From positions 62,001 through 126,000 of the forward strand of contig JAQTLE010000002.1 of the NCBI GenBank assembly GCA_028715055.1: a stretch of DNA of 64,000 nt, in the 5' to 3' direction. Origin of the DNA: Sulfurovaceae bacterium. Lineage in GTDB: Bacteria > Campylobacterota > Campylobacteria > Campylobacterales > Sulfurovaceae. Shown piece after piece: positions 29,194 through 39,172 of the stretch (its first letter is position 1; every line of letters begins with the position of its first letter). Position numbers and translations under genes: made by a program. The notes under the pieces are model-generated. The model worked only from the letters and a program-made list of their open reading frames with translations. It was not told where the DNA came from and ran no database searches.

Positions 29194-30204
29194 ATGTTTA
29201 ATAAATTTTTGATAAGTTCATCTATATTGTTGCTTGCAACATCGTCGGCATTTGGTGCTAGTGGTGTTAAGTTTTATGTTGGAAAGGGTGACAAAGAAGA
29301 ATCATTCATGAATATGATGAACAATAAAATCAGTAAAATCGGTTTTGTTCTTACGGACGCCCATGCGAGAATTAACGATGCATATAAAGCTAAATGGGGA
29401 GTTGAATTCAAAAATATAAAAGGTGTAAAAACAAAGAATAATGATTATGACAGTGAATTTAAAGAAACGCTGGATAATATCGGATTTTTTTCAATTGCAA
29501 ATAATAAAATTGTTGAACCATTACTGGCAAAGGAGCCCACGTTGGGAGTTTTTACGCCTTTTAATCTTCTAATATATAAGAAAAATGATGAAAATAAAAC
29601 TTACGTAGGCCACGTTATGCCTGAAACAATGTTAGATATTGCAGGTGTAAAAGATAAAAATGTTCGTTCAAAATTTATTGGCTCATTTATAAAACTAGAT
29701 CAAATGGTTCAAAAAAATATTGGTTCAGATATTAAAATATTGGATTATAAAGCTCTACCGGAAAAACCTATGATGACATTTGAAGTCGCATTTGATAGGG
29801 CAGGCGGAGTAGATAAATTTATAGAAGATTTTCAAGGTAAATTTGAAAAGAAATTTGAAGAACATAAATATATCATTGCCGGTTATAAAAATGTCAAAGA
29901 TGAGATGAACGCTGAGAATATTAAATTTGATCGTTTTGACGCATATTGGGTTTATTCGTTATGTCATTTTCGTTTTTCTGAAGGAATTTTCAATAAAGGT
30001 CGCCCGGATGCGGGTGTTTTTGCACCTTGTTCAATGTATATGTATATAGACAAGGATACTAATAAACTTATGATAGGCATGCCTCGTCTTACTACATGGA
30101 ATTCAGTTATGGATATGAAAGATAAAAAAATGGTAGATTCTCTTTATGCTTTGGATAAAGAAATAACACAAATCATGATCGAATTGGGAGCAAAAGAAAT
30201 ATGA
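29194..30204 (+). CDS. Secreted protein with two DUF302-like domains
   Basis: The 336-residue protein has a clear signal peptide (ends near SSAFGAS), so it is periplasmic. I see two similar modules: TLGVFTPFNLLIYKK...VGHVMPETML (about 110-160), and DAGVFAPCSMYMYID...IGMPRLTTW (about 272-310). Both resemble the DUF302 core, in which a P-x-(C)-x-hydrophobic strand is followed by a second strand and a helix. The function is unknown; DUF302 proteins have been linked to sulfur and cytochrome contexts. It overlaps the next gene, a similar one, by four bases (ATGA). The ribosome site is GCAGGAGAAAAAA. Confidence 0.72.
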   Translation: MFNKFLISSSILLLATSSAFGASGVKFYVGKGDKEESFMNMMNNKISKIGFVLTDAHARINDAYKAKWGVEFKNIKGVKTKNNDYDSEFKETLDNIGFFSIANNKIVEPLLAKEPTLGVFTPFNLLIYKKNDENKTYVGHVMPETMLDIAGVKDKNVRSKFIGSFIKLDQMVQKNIGSDIKILDYKALPEKPMMTFEVAFDRAGGVDKFIEDFQGKFEKKFEEHKYIIAGYKNVKDEMNAENIKFDRFDAYWVYSLCHFRFSEGIFNKGRPDAGVFAPCSMYMYIDKDTNKLMIGMPRLTTWNSVMDMKDKKMVDSLYALDKEITQIMIELGAKEI

Positions 30205-31016
30205 ATAAAATTTTGATTTTTATATTTTTTACATTTAGTTTTGTTTTAAATTTTTGTTTTGCCGATACAATAAATGATAAAACGGTATCAGCATATAAAA
30301 TAGGTAAATATGTTGATGTAAAATCTGCTACAGAAAAGCTTGCGTCGGCTGGGTTTGAGGTAGTTGGAACATATCCATCATTTGATAACGGTACAACTAT
30401 TTTATATACTAATTCAACAATGAAAGCTGATGCAAGCAAAAATGATTTAGGTTTTGCTGCTGTAGGACGTATACTTATCGATGAAGAGAATCATCAAATC
30501 CATATTGATAATCCTGTATATTTTGGAGCAGCATTTTTACGATCAAATTATAATCATGCACACGCTTTGAATATACTTTCGTCTTTAGAAAAGGTGTTTG
30601 GTACCTTGAAGAACTCTGACGATGCTTATGAGTTTGAAGAACTGCCTAAATATCATTTTATGATAGGTATGCCGTATTATAATGATATGAATACAATAGC
30701 TCAAGATTCTACTACTAAACTTGTAGCTAAAGCAAAAGCATCAAAGGATACTATAAGTATAGTACAAATCGATAAAAATAGATATGTAGCATTTATGCAA
30801 ATAGATAAAAGAACAAGCAGTTTTGTTAAAAAAATCGGTGTACAAAACAGTGAAATTTTACCTTGGGCGGTTTTGATAGAGAACGGGAAAGCCAAAGCAT
30901 TAAATGCAAAATATTTAATTGCAATTAGCTATCCACTGCTTACAATGACAGAATTTATGACTATAGCAACTGTTCCAGATGCTATTACTCAAAGTCTTAA
31001 AAGATCTTTTAAATAA
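30201..31016 (+). CDS. Secreted protein with DUF302-like domains, partner of the upstream gene
   Basis: This 271-residue protein has a signal peptide (ends near FCFA). Two DUF302-like modules are suggested: FAAVGRILIDEENHQIHIDN (about 92-111), and LPWAVLIENGKAKALNAKY (about 218-236) followed by a helix. A YKIGKYVDVKSATEKLASAGFEVVG stretch near 32-56 fits the domain's first strand and helix. It is translationally coupled to the upstream gene, so the two products probably act together in the periplasm. No metal or haem motif is visible. The domain assignment is by eye and weaker than for the first gene. Confidence 0.68.
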   Translation: MNKILIFIFFTFSFVLNFCFADTINDKTVSAYKIGKYVDVKSATEKLASAGFEVVGTYPSFDNGTTILYTNSTMKADASKNDLGFAAVGRILIDEENHQIHIDNPVYFGAAFLRSNYNHAHALNILSSLEKVFGTLKNSDDAYEFEELPKYHFMIGMPYYNDMNTIAQDSTTKLVAKAKASKDTISIVQIDKNRYVAFMQIDKRTSSFVKKIGVQNSEILPWAVLIENGKAKALNAKYLIAISYPLLTMTEFMTIATVPDAITQSLKRSFK

Positions 31017-31037
31017 GTTCCATCAATAAATACAAAA

Positions 31038-31068
31038 AAGATCGTTGCTAAATTTTAGCAACGATCTT
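31038..31068. terminator. Strong hairpin terminator between convergent genes
   Basis: AAGATCGTTGCTAAA and TTTAGCAACGATCTT form 15 perfect pairs around a single T in the unpaired model. The A run at 31034-31039 becomes a U run on the minus strand, so it best ends the patatin-like gene. It may also end the DUF302 operon. Confidence 0.85.
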
Positions 31069-31107
31069 CTAAAGTAGTCTTAATGCTGAAAAAATAATAT
31101 CTTATTA

Positions 31108-31965
31108 TTATTTGAAAGATGCAATTGCTTTTTTAATTGCCGGAAGCATTTTTATAGCAGACTTTTCCCCCTCTAAGATCGCTTGATGCTTTGAATCGAA
31201 AGAAACAGAACTAAGTCTTTCTAAATTTGGTTTGATGATAACATTGGCTTTTTTGAGCTCATTTGTGAGTGCAACTTGGCTCATTATATTGATAGTTTGA
31301 TCTAGTGTAGATAAGAGTCCGCTTGCCCCACTTTTAGGTTTTGCAGAGATATCGACCGCGATCACTATATCTGCGCCCATTTGTTTGGCTGCACTTACCG
31401 GAACAGGCTGGGTTAGTCCACCATCGACATAATAACTGTTTCCTATTTTGACGGGTTGAAAAATATTTGGCACACTTGCACTTGCTCTGACGGCTTGCCC
31501 TGTATTGCCAAATCTAAATACTGCCGTTGCACCAGTATCTTTGTTGGTTGCTACTATTCCAAGAGGGATTTTAAGATTTTGAATCTGTTTATTGCTGACT
31601 GATTTATTGATAAAGTTTTGCAATGCTTCGCCCTTGATAAAGCCATCTGTGGAGAGTGTGAAATCCATTAATCCGTCTGATTCAAGATCTATTGCTTTTT
31701 GTTGAAGTTCAATACTGTTCATGCCGGATGCGTATAGGGTTCCGATAACTGAGCCGGCACTTGTGCCAGTAATAATGTCGGGCTTGATGCCGTTTTGTTC
31801 TAATATTTTTATAACCCCGATATGCGCAAATCCTTTTGCAGCCCCGCCGCCTAGAGCAAGAGCTATTTTGGGTTTTTTAACCGGTTTAACCGGTGGTGGT
31901 GTTGTAGTGGTACATCCGGTAAAAATAATAGAAATTGTAATCATTATGATATATAATATGCGCAT
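31108..31965 (-). CDS. Patatin-like phospholipase lipoprotein (RssA-like)
   Basis: The 285-residue protein has a lipoprotein signal with the lipobox FTGC (Cys18) and a Thr/Pro-rich linker. A patatin domain follows with all expected parts: the oxyanion loop GGGAAKGFAHIG, the nucleophile elbow GTSAGS (Ser near 70), and the catalytic DGG (near 176, YYVDGGLTQP). It would be a lipid acyl hydrolase anchored in the envelope. It is like RssA but exported, since RssA itself has no signal. The ATG at 31965 faces away from the TauE gene. Confidence 0.9.
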   Translation of the reverse strand: MRILYIIMITISIIFTGCTTTTPPPVKPVKKPKIALALGGGAAKGFAHIGVIKILEQNGIKPDIITGTSAGSVIGTLYASGMNSIELQQKAIDLESDGLMDFTLSTDGFIKGEALQNFINKSVSNKQIQNLKIPLGIVATNKDTGATAVFRFGNTGQAVRASASVPNIFQPVKIGNSYYVDGGLTQPVPVSAAKQMGADIVIAVDISAKPKSGASGLLSTLDQTINIMSQVALTNELKKANVIIKPNLERLSSVSFDSKHQAILEGEKSAIKMLPAIKKAIASFK

Positions 31966-32078
31966 TTAATAACCTTATTTGTCTTTTAAATTTGCAATTG
32001 TACTCTAAAATTGCAAAATATGATATACTATTGTCTTATTTTTTACATTAGACAAATGGATTTTAGGAGAATTTTTAT

Positions 32079-32816
32079 ATGGAAATAATGCTGATATTGC
32101 TTGGCGTTTTTGTCGGTATTCTTTCAGGTTTTTTTGGAATAGGCGGCGGCACTGTTAGCGTACCTATACTTTTATACATGGGATTTGGCATCAAAGAAGC
32201 AATAGGTATATCCGTCGTTCAAATGTTAATCGGTTCATTTTCTGCTTTTTTAATTCATCGCAAACAGCAAGTTTATGATGCTTGCGAAATGAAATATTTC
32301 GGATTTGGCGGTATATTGGGCGCAATAATTGGAGGATACTTAGTTAAAGTATTAAATGCAACAATATTGGAATGGTTTTTTCTATCTTTAGTAACTTTTA
32401 CATTGATAAGACTTTTTTTATCCAATCCGGAGCCTGAAAATAAAGAAATTATAAATCGCCCTTTATATATATTGATAGGTGCAGGAATTGGAATTTTTTC
32501 CGGTATGCTAGGGGTTGGTGGCTCTATACTTATGACACCGATATTGGTAAGTTTTCTCGGGTTTCCGCTCAAGAAGGCTTCTGCTGTCGGATTATTTTAT
32601 GTGATTTTCACATCTATTTCATCTTTTGTGACATTATCTTATTTGGGGATGATAAATTTCAAAGCCGGTGCCCTGATGGCACTTGGTTCTTTTGCCGGAA
32701 TTTGGGTTGGTATTTGGTTGATGCATAAAATGCATGTAAAACACTATAAGCGAATTTTGGTTATTTTTTATGTAATTATATTTGCAATTACAGTAAATAA
32801 ATTAATTTTAGGTTGA
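32079..32816 (+). CDS. TauE/SafE (TSUP) family membrane permease
   Basis: This is a 245-residue membrane protein with about eight helices. It has the two family repeats: GILSGFFGIGGGTVSVPILLYMG near residue 13, and GIFSGMLGVGGSILMTPILVSFLG near residue 140. TSUP proteins export or import sulfite, sulfonates, organosulfur compounds or other anions. The substrate cannot be deduced here, though a sulfur anion would suit this kind of organism. The ATG follows TAGGAGAATTTTT. It ends within bases of uvrA. Confidence 0.9.
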   Translation: MEIMLILLGVFVGILSGFFGIGGGTVSVPILLYMGFGIKEAIGISVVQMLIGSFSAFLIHRKQQVYDACEMKYFGFGGILGAIIGGYLVKVLNATILEWFFLSLVTFTLIRLFLSNPEPENKEIINRPLYILIGAGIGIFSGMLGVGGSILMTPILVSFLGFPLKKASAVGLFYVIFTSISSFVTLSYLGMINFKAGALMALGSFAGIWVGIWLMHKMHVKHYKRILVIFYVIIFAITVNKLILG

Positions 32817-32818
32817 TT

Positions 32819-35635
32819 ATGAATAGTATTAAAATATATGGAGCAAGAGAAAATAATCTAAAAAATATTTCTCTTGAAATTCCTAAAAATAAATTGGTGG
32901 TTGTAACAGGATTGAGCGGAAGCGGTAAATCAACTTTGGCTTTTTCTACACTGTATGCAGAAGGACAACGACGTTATATAGAGTCGCTGTCTAGTTATGC
33001 TAGACAATTTCTGGGTAAAGTAGGCAAGCCTGAAGTTGATAAAATTGAAGGTCTTACCCCGGCTATTGCCATAGATCAAAAGACTACTTCTAAAAATCCT
33101 CGTTCAACCGTTGGAACCATAACTGAGATCTATGATTATATAAGACTTCTCTTTTCAAGAGTTGGGAAGCAATATTGCTATGAATGCGGCAAGCCAATCT
33201 CGTCTATGAGCGCTAGCGATATTATAGCGGAGGTTCTTAAGCTTCCACTTGAAACAAAAGTGGTTATTCTAGCACCGTTAGTCAAAGAAAAAAAAGGTTC
33301 TTTTGTAGATTTATTAGAATCATTAAGGCATAAAGGTTATGTTAGAGCAATAATAGACGGAGTTATGGTTCGTCTTGATGAAGAGATAGAGCTCAGCAAA
33401 ACCAAAAAACATACCATAAAAGCTGTTATAGATAGGGTTGTTGTGCAAGAAGATAGCCGCGAGAGAATTGGGCAAGATGTCGAAAAAGCACTTAAAGAGA
33501 GTTATGGTGAAGTAGAAATAGAGATATTAAATCCTGACGAAGTGGGTTTAGACGCAACTCATATTCATTATTCAGAGCATTTGGCTTGTTTTGATTGCAA
33601 GATCAGTTTTGAACCATTGGAGCCTGTGAGTTTTTCATTTAACTCTCCCAAGGGCGCTTGTAATGTATGCGATGGACTTGGTATCAGATACGTACTGGAT
33701 CTAAAAAAGATTATTGATGGGTCTCTTAGTATTGATAAAGGTGCAATAAGAATTGTATACGGATTTAATAAGAGCTACTATGCTAAGTTTTTGAATGCTT
33801 TTTGTCAGTCGCAAAATATAAATATACATACTCCTTATGAAGAGTTAGAAGAATATGAACAAAAGGCCATATTGTATGGCAATGCTGAAGAGGTAAAATT
33901 TACATGGAAACATCATCCGATAAAAAGAGAATGGCCAGGAATAGTCAAGATAGCCTATGATATGTTCAAGGAGGAAAAAGACCTAGCTGAATATATGACT
34001 GAAAAAAAATGTGATAAATGCGGAGGACATCGACTCTCTCAATCGTCTCTGGCTGTGCGTATCGGAGATAAAAATATAGCATCTATCATAGATATGCCGA
34101 TCGAAGAAAGTTATAAATTTTTTAAAGATAATAATAACTTTTCTTTTTTGACATCACAGCAAAAACAAATTTCTGATCCGATCTTTAGAGAGATAAATGA
34201 GAGATTATTTTTCTTATATGATGTTGGGCTTTCGTATTTGACTCTTAGTAGAGATGCTAGGACTATTTCGGGCGGCGAAGCTCAAAGAATTAGAATAGCA
34301 TCACAGATAGGCTCAGGTTTGACCGGAGTTATGTATGTTTTGGACGAACCTAGTATCGGACTTCATGAAAGAGACACTATGAAACTAATTCGTACTCTAA
34401 AATCATTGCAGTCAAAAGGTAATAGCGTTATTGTAGTAGAGCATGATAAAGAAACAATTATGAATGCCGATTATATAGTTGACATTGGCCCGGGCGCTGG
34501 AGAATATGGAGGTGAGATTATATTTGCCGGTACGCTCGATGAACTAAAAAAGGCTAAAACTCTTACCGCTGATTATTTATTTGGCAGAAAAAAGATAGAG
34601 TATCCGCACAATAGACCTCAAGAAAGATGGATAGAGGTAAATAATGTCAGCATTAACAATATTTCATCGCTGTCATCCAAAATACCTCTTGGTAATTTTG
34701 TCTGCATAACAGGGGTAAGCGGAAGTGGTAAGAGTTCACTCGTGTTGCAGACACTTCTTCCTACAGCTCTTGAAATGTTAAACCGCGCAACCAAAGTGAC
34801 CAAAGTTGACGGAGTAGAGATATTAGGACTTGAGCAGTTGGATAAAGTAATATATCTTGACCAAAATCCAATAGGAAGAACTCCACGCAGTAATCCAGCC
34901 ACTTATACAGGCGTAATGGATGAGATAAGAAAACTATTTGTCAAGACGAAAGAAGCCGAAATACGAGGCTATCAAGTCGGTAGATTTTCTTTTAACGTAA
35001 AAGGCGGCAGATGTGAGAAATGCCAAGGAGATGGAGAGATAAAAATTGAAATGCACTTTTTGCCCGATGTGATGGTGCAATGTGATGCCTGTAACGGTCA
35101 AAGATATAATGCCCAGACGCTTGAAGTTACTTATAAAGGCAAAAATATAGCTGAAGTGTTAGCTATGAGTGTTACCCAGGCTTTGGAGTTTTTCAAAGCA
35201 GTACCTATGATAGCTACAAAACTACGCACTCTTGAAGCCGTAGGTCTTGGATATATTAAACTCGGACAAAATGCTACGACCTTGAGTGGTGGTGAAGCAC
35301 AACGTATAAAACTAAGTAAAGAGCTTAGCCGCAAAGATACCGGTAATACTTTATATATTCTTGATGAGCCTACAACAGGACTTCATTTCGCCGATGTTGA
35401 TAGACTCACGGGAGTATTGCACCATTTAGTTGAACTTGGTAATAGCGTGGTTGTCATTGAGCATAATTTGGATATGATCAAAAATGCAGACTACATCATT
35501 GATATGGGGCCAGAAGGCGGTAATAAAGGTGGAGATATAATAGCTGTAGGCACACCAAGCCAATTAGCACTGGATTATAAAAAAACCGGTAGTTATACAG
35601 GAGAGTATTTGGCCAAAGAAGATGGAGTTTTGTAG
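32819..35635 (+). CDS. uvrA: Excinuclease ABC subunit A
   Basis: UvrA scans DNA for bulky lesions and loads UvrB for nucleotide excision repair. The product is 938 residues and contains two ABC ATPase halves with Walker A motifs GLSGSGKST and GVSGSGKSS, and two signature motifs SGGEAQRI. The zinc-binding CxxC pairs are present (CFDC ... CNVC near 258-284, and CEKC ... CDAC near 730-756). I choose the ATG at 32819 because it gives the usual MNSIKIYGARENNLKN start. The tracked TTG at 32813 is three bases inside the TauE stop region. Confidence 0.97.
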   Translation: MNSIKIYGARENNLKNISLEIPKNKLVVVTGLSGSGKSTLAFSTLYAEGQRRYIESLSSYARQFLGKVGKPEVDKIEGLTPAIAIDQKTTSKNPRSTVGTITEIYDYIRLLFSRVGKQYCYECGKPISSMSASDIIAEVLKLPLETKVVILAPLVKEKKGSFVDLLESLRHKGYVRAIIDGVMVRLDEEIELSKTKKHTIKAVIDRVVVQEDSRERIGQDVEKALKESYGEVEIEILNPDEVGLDATHIHYSEHLACFDCKISFEPLEPVSFSFNSPKGACNVCDGLGIRYVLDLKKIIDGSLSIDKGAIRIVYGFNKSYYAKFLNAFCQSQNINIHTPYEELEEYEQKAILYGNAEEVKFTWKHHPIKREWPGIVKIAYDMFKEEKDLAEYMTEKKCDKCGGHRLSQSSLAVRIGDKNIASIIDMPIEESYKFFKDNNNFSFLTSQQKQISDPIFREINERLFFLYDVGLSYLTLSRDARTISGGEAQRIRIASQIGSGLTGVMYVLDEPSIGLHERDTMKLIRTLKSLQSKGNSVIVVEHDKETIMNADYIVDIGPGAGEYGGEIIFAGTLDELKKAKTLTADYLFGRKKIEYPHNRPQERWIEVNNVSINNISSLSSKIPLGNFVCITGVSGSGKSSLVLQTLLPTALEMLNRATKVTKVDGVEILGLEQLDKVIYLDQNPIGRTPRSNPATYTGVMDEIRKLFVKTKEAEIRGYQVGRFSFNVKGGRCEKCQGDGEIKIEMHFLPDVMVQCDACNGQRYNAQTLEVTYKGKNIAEVLAMSVTQALEFFKAVPMIATKLRTLEAVGLGYIKLGQNATTLSGGEAQRIKLSKELSRKDTGNTLYILDEPTTGLHFADVDRLTGVLHHLVELGNSVVVIEHNLDMIKNADYIIDMGPEGGNKGGDIIAVGTPSQLALDYKKTGSYTGEYLAKEDGVL

Positions 35636-35646
35636 GCAAAACCTGA

Positions 35647-35652
35647 TATAAT
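35647..35652 (+). promoter_or_regulatory. -10 box of polA
   Basis: TATAAT lies in the loop of an inverted repeat between uvrA and polA, 28 bases before the polA ATG. Confidence 0.5.
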
Positions 35653-35679
35653 GGTTTTTAAAAAGGAAAACTCCTCTTA

Positions 35680-38376
35680 ATGCCTACAATTACTATCATA
35701 GATACTTTCGGTTTCTTCTTCCGTTCTTATTATGCTTTACCACCTTTACGAAACTCAGACGGGTTTCCCACCGGATTGCTTACCGGCTTTATTAATCTTA
35801 TAGATTCTCTTCGACGCAACCATAGTACCGATTATATAGTTTTTGCACTTGATAGCAAAGGAGATACTTTTCGTAATGAATTGTATAGCCAATATAAAGC
35901 AAATCGTCAGCCACCACCGGAAGATTTGACACTTCAGCTTCCTATTGCTATAGAATGGATAGAAAAAATGGGGTTTGCGAGTTTAGCATTAGATAGATAT
36001 GAGGCAGATGACATCATAGCTACAATTACGGCTAAAGCAAAGGCTGACGGGATAAAAGTACGTATAATATCGCATGATAAAGATCTATATCAACTTATAG
36101 ATGACGGTATAGTAGTGCTTCATGACTCTGTAAAAAAAATTGATATAGATGAAGCCGGATGTGTGGCCAAATTTGGCATACATCCGCGTGACTTTACTAA
36201 TTTTCAAGCTATTTTAGGAGATAGCTCGGATAACATTCCAGGGATAAAAGGCATAGGACAAAAAGGCGCAAGTGATCTTATTAATCGCTACCATACATTA
36301 GAAGCTATATATGCCGATATCGAAAACGCCGGGACTCCTCGTATACAAAAATTACTCCTTGAAAGTAAAGGGCAGGCATTTTTGTCACGAGAGCTCGTGA
36401 CTATGAAAACAGACTTAATCGAGGGTTGCAATTGGGGTAATTATAGATTTGAAGACAAGAATTATTTAGCCTGTCTAAAAAATGAGTTTGAGAAATATGA
36501 GATGAAACAAGCTCTCAAAAAATCAGAGATTAGAAAACCAGAAGAAACACCGGTATGTTCGATCACTAATAATGCTTGCTCAACAATTCCAAAGTTTGAA
36601 GCTATTACACTAGATACAACCGATAAGCTTGAAGCAATAATTTCCAAGTTTACAAGCGATACAATAATAGCATTTGATACAGAAACAACTGATCTCGATA
36701 CAAAAGAAGCAAGCTTGGTAGGCTTTAGTTTTTGCACTGAAGAAAGTAAAGCATATTATGTGCCAGTAGCTCATAGTTATTTGGGCGTTGGCGAACAAGT
36801 AAGCTTGAACGATGCGCTAAAAGCTATAAAGAAAATTCTCTCTTGTAAAGTTGTTGGGCAAAATCTCAAGTTTGATCTGGGCCTTTTGTATAACCGTTAT
36901 AATTTTCAACCGATAGAGCCATTTGCGGATACTATGCTATTGGCGTGGCTTGCTGATCCAGGCAGTAGAGTAGGGCTTGATGCCTTAGCAAAAGAGTTTT
37001 TTGGCTATGAGATGGTTTCATTTAAAGACACAGTCAAAAAAGGTGAAAATTTTTCAACAGTAACCATAGAAGAAGCAACATTTTATGCTGCAGAAGATGC
37101 TTGGATGACATATCTGCTATATAATGCACTCATTAAAAAAATGGAATTAGCTTCTTTGGATTCACTTATCAAAGAGGCAAAAGCCGTAGAATATCCTTTT
37201 ATAGATGTTCTTATACGTATGGAAAGTGTGGGCATCAAAGTGGATCTAAGCAAACTTCAAACCTTGACCAGTAATCTTGGCACTATGCTAGAAGACCTTA
37301 CCAAAGAGATTTACACCCTTTGCGGCAGCGAATTTAATATACGTTCTACTCAACAGCTTGGTGTTGTACTATTTGGGCAATTGGGATTAAAAGGCGGTAA
37401 AAAAACAAAGACAGGCTACAGCACCAATGAAGCGGTCTTGGAAGAATTAAAGGACGAGCATCCTGTCATTGAAAAGCTTCTTTTGTATCGCGAATATTCC
37501 AAGCTATTATCTACTTATGCTCAGCCTTTGTACGCGCTTGGCAAAAAAGATGTCAATCATAGGATATATACATCATTTTTGCAAACCGGTACAGCCACAG
37601 GCCGTCTTAGCTCTAAAGATCCAAATCTACAAAATATCCCGGTTCGCACTGAGTTAGGAAGAAGTATCAGGGAATCTTTTATAGCCAAAGATGGATACAA
37701 GCTAGTCGGTATAGACTACTCTCAGATAGAATTGCGACTTTTGGCGCATTTTTCTGGCGATAAAGCTTTAAATGATGCATTTAATAACAGAGAAGATATC
37801 CACTACGCTACATCACACAAACTTTTTGGAGAAGAGTTGGCAAAGGCAAAAAGAAATGTAGCCAAATCTATAAATTTTGGTTTGCTATATGGGATGGGAC
37901 CAAAAAAACTTTCACTCGCGCTTGGCATATCACAAACAGAAGCAAAAGATATAATTGCCAGCTATTTTGCATCATTTCCTACCGTTAGGAATTTCCTAGA
38001 GTCAATCCAAAAAGAGATAATTAATATCGGATATGTAGAAACATTGCTTGGTCGTAGAAGATTTTTTAATTATGAGCTGGCTAACGGCATGGAAAAGGCT
38101 GCATATTTACGTGAAGGGGTCAATACCGTATTTCAAGGCAGCGCAGCAGATCTTATCAAGCTCTCTATGAACCAAATAGACAACATGATTATCGATGAAA
38201 AGCTTGATGCAAGACTTTTGCTGCAAATCCACGACGAACTTATATTTGAGATAGAAGCTTCAAAAGCCCAGGAGCTTAGTAAGCGTTTTGCCTATGCAAT
38301 GGAGAATATATATGAACTAAATGTGCCACTGGAATGTTCGGTTAGCATAGGAAACAACTGGGGTGAGTTGAAATAG
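35680..38376 (+). CDS. polA: DNA polymerase I
   Basis: Pol I fills gaps and removes RNA primers in replication and repair. The 898 residues have three domains. The 5'-3' exonuclease covers about 1-285 (RYEADDIIAT, GDSSDNIPGIKGIG). The 3'-5' proofreading domain covers about 310-500, with its catalytic acids apparently kept (FDTETTDL, NLKFD, YAAEDA). The polymerase domain has TATGRLSSKDPNLQNIP, GIDYSQIELRLLAH and QIHDELIFE. All exonuclease residues being present suggests active proofreading. The ribosome site AAAAGG is 13 bases from the ATG, a little far, and part of a nested inverted repeat. Confidence 0.97.
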   Translation: MPTITIIDTFGFFFRSYYALPPLRNSDGFPTGLLTGFINLIDSLRRNHSTDYIVFALDSKGDTFRNELYSQYKANRQPPPEDLTLQLPIAIEWIEKMGFASLALDRYEADDIIATITAKAKADGIKVRIISHDKDLYQLIDDGIVVLHDSVKKIDIDEAGCVAKFGIHPRDFTNFQAILGDSSDNIPGIKGIGQKGASDLINRYHTLEAIYADIENAGTPRIQKLLLESKGQAFLSRELVTMKTDLIEGCNWGNYRFEDKNYLACLKNEFEKYEMKQALKKSEIRKPEETPVCSITNNACSTIPKFEAITLDTTDKLEAIISKFTSDTIIAFDTETTDLDTKEASLVGFSFCTEESKAYYVPVAHSYLGVGEQVSLNDALKAIKKILSCKVVGQNLKFDLGLLYNRYNFQPIEPFADTMLLAWLADPGSRVGLDALAKEFFGYEMVSFKDTVKKGENFSTVTIEEATFYAAEDAWMTYLLYNALIKKMELASLDSLIKEAKAVEYPFIDVLIRMESVGIKVDLSKLQTLTSNLGTMLEDLTKEIYTLCGSEFNIRSTQQLGVVLFGQLGLKGGKKTKTGYSTNEAVLEELKDEHPVIEKLLLYREYSKLLSTYAQPLYALGKKDVNHRIYTSFLQTGTATGRLSSKDPNLQNIPVRTELGRSIRESFIAKDGYKLVGIDYSQIELRLLAHFSGDKALNDAFNNREDIHYATSHKLFGEELAKAKRNVAKSINFGLLYGMGPKKLSLALGISQTEAKDIIASYFASFPTVRNFLESIQKEIINIGYVETLLGRRRFFNYELANGMEKAAYLREGVNTVFQGSAADLIKLSMNQIDNMIIDEKLDARLLLQIHDELIFEIEASKAQELSKRFAYAMENIYELNVPLECSVSIGNNWGELK

Positions 38377-38467
38377 GCTCTTTGCTGCCGTTGACAAAAA
38401 TAGTTATTATGAGTTATACTTCGGCGCATAAAGATCAATTCATAAAAAATAAAAGAATCAAAATATC

Positions 38468-39172
38468 ATGCACACAATAGCAAATCAAAAAAAAGAACGA
38501 CTAGATAGATTGCTGTCAAATCTAGGTTATGGTAGCAGAAAAGACGTCCAATGGCTCATAAGAAGGGGTTGTGTGAAAGTAAATGGTGAAATAATCAAAG
38601 ATATTTCACTCAAAGTACTTCATGGCGATGTATTGGTAAACGATGAACCGTTAGATCCATTGGAGCTTACTGTGATCATCAATAAACCAGTCGGCTATGT
38701 GTGTTCTCATGACAATAATGAGGGTAAGACTATCTATTCTCTACTCCCTCACAGATGGCAGTGTCGCACTCCAAAGATCTCATCTGTTGGTAGACTAGAC
38801 AAAGATACTACAGGAGTGATAATTCTTACCACGGACGGCAAACTCAATCATACTCTTTCGTCACCTAAAAATCTGATAACCAAAATATATGAAGTGACAC
38901 TGGCATCGCCTTTGCGTGGCGATGAAGTAGAAGTATTTGGCAATGGAACTATGATATTGCACGGAGAGGACAAACCATGCTTGCCGGCAAAAATGTATAT
39001 TATAGATAATTATCACGCAATAGTTGAGATAGTAGAGGGCAGATATCATCAAGTCAAACGGATGTTTGGAGCCGTTGGCAATAAAGTTGTTGATCTGCAT
39101 AGAAGTAGATTTGGAGATTACACTTGCGATGGGCTTAAAGATGGAGAATATAAGACTTTAGAGATTTTATAG
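38468..39172 (+). CDS. rsuA: 16S rRNA pseudouridine synthase, RsuA/RluB family
   Basis: The 234-residue enzyme isomerises a uridine in rRNA. It has an N-terminal S4 RNA-binding domain (about 9-60, RLDRLLSNLGYGSRKDV) and the catalytic GRLDKDTTGV motif with the essential Asp (near 103). The C-terminus EGRYHQVKRMFGAVGNKV is diagnostic of the family. The length, the NKPVGYVCSHD segment and the HQVKRMF tail fit RsuA (16S position 516) better than the longer RluB, but the exact target base is inferred. It has its own leader, 91 bases after polA. Confidence 0.9.
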   Translation: MHTIANQKKERLDRLLSNLGYGSRKDVQWLIRRGCVKVNGEIIKDISLKVLHGDVLVNDEPLDPLELTVIINKPVGYVCSHDNNEGKTIYSLLPHRWQCRTPKISSVGRLDKDTTGVIILTTDGKLNHTLSSPKNLITKIYEVTLASPLRGDEVEVFGNGTMILHGEDKPCLPAKMYIIDNYHAIVEIVEGRYHQVKRMFGAVGNKVVDLHRSRFGDYTCDGLKDGEYKTLEIL

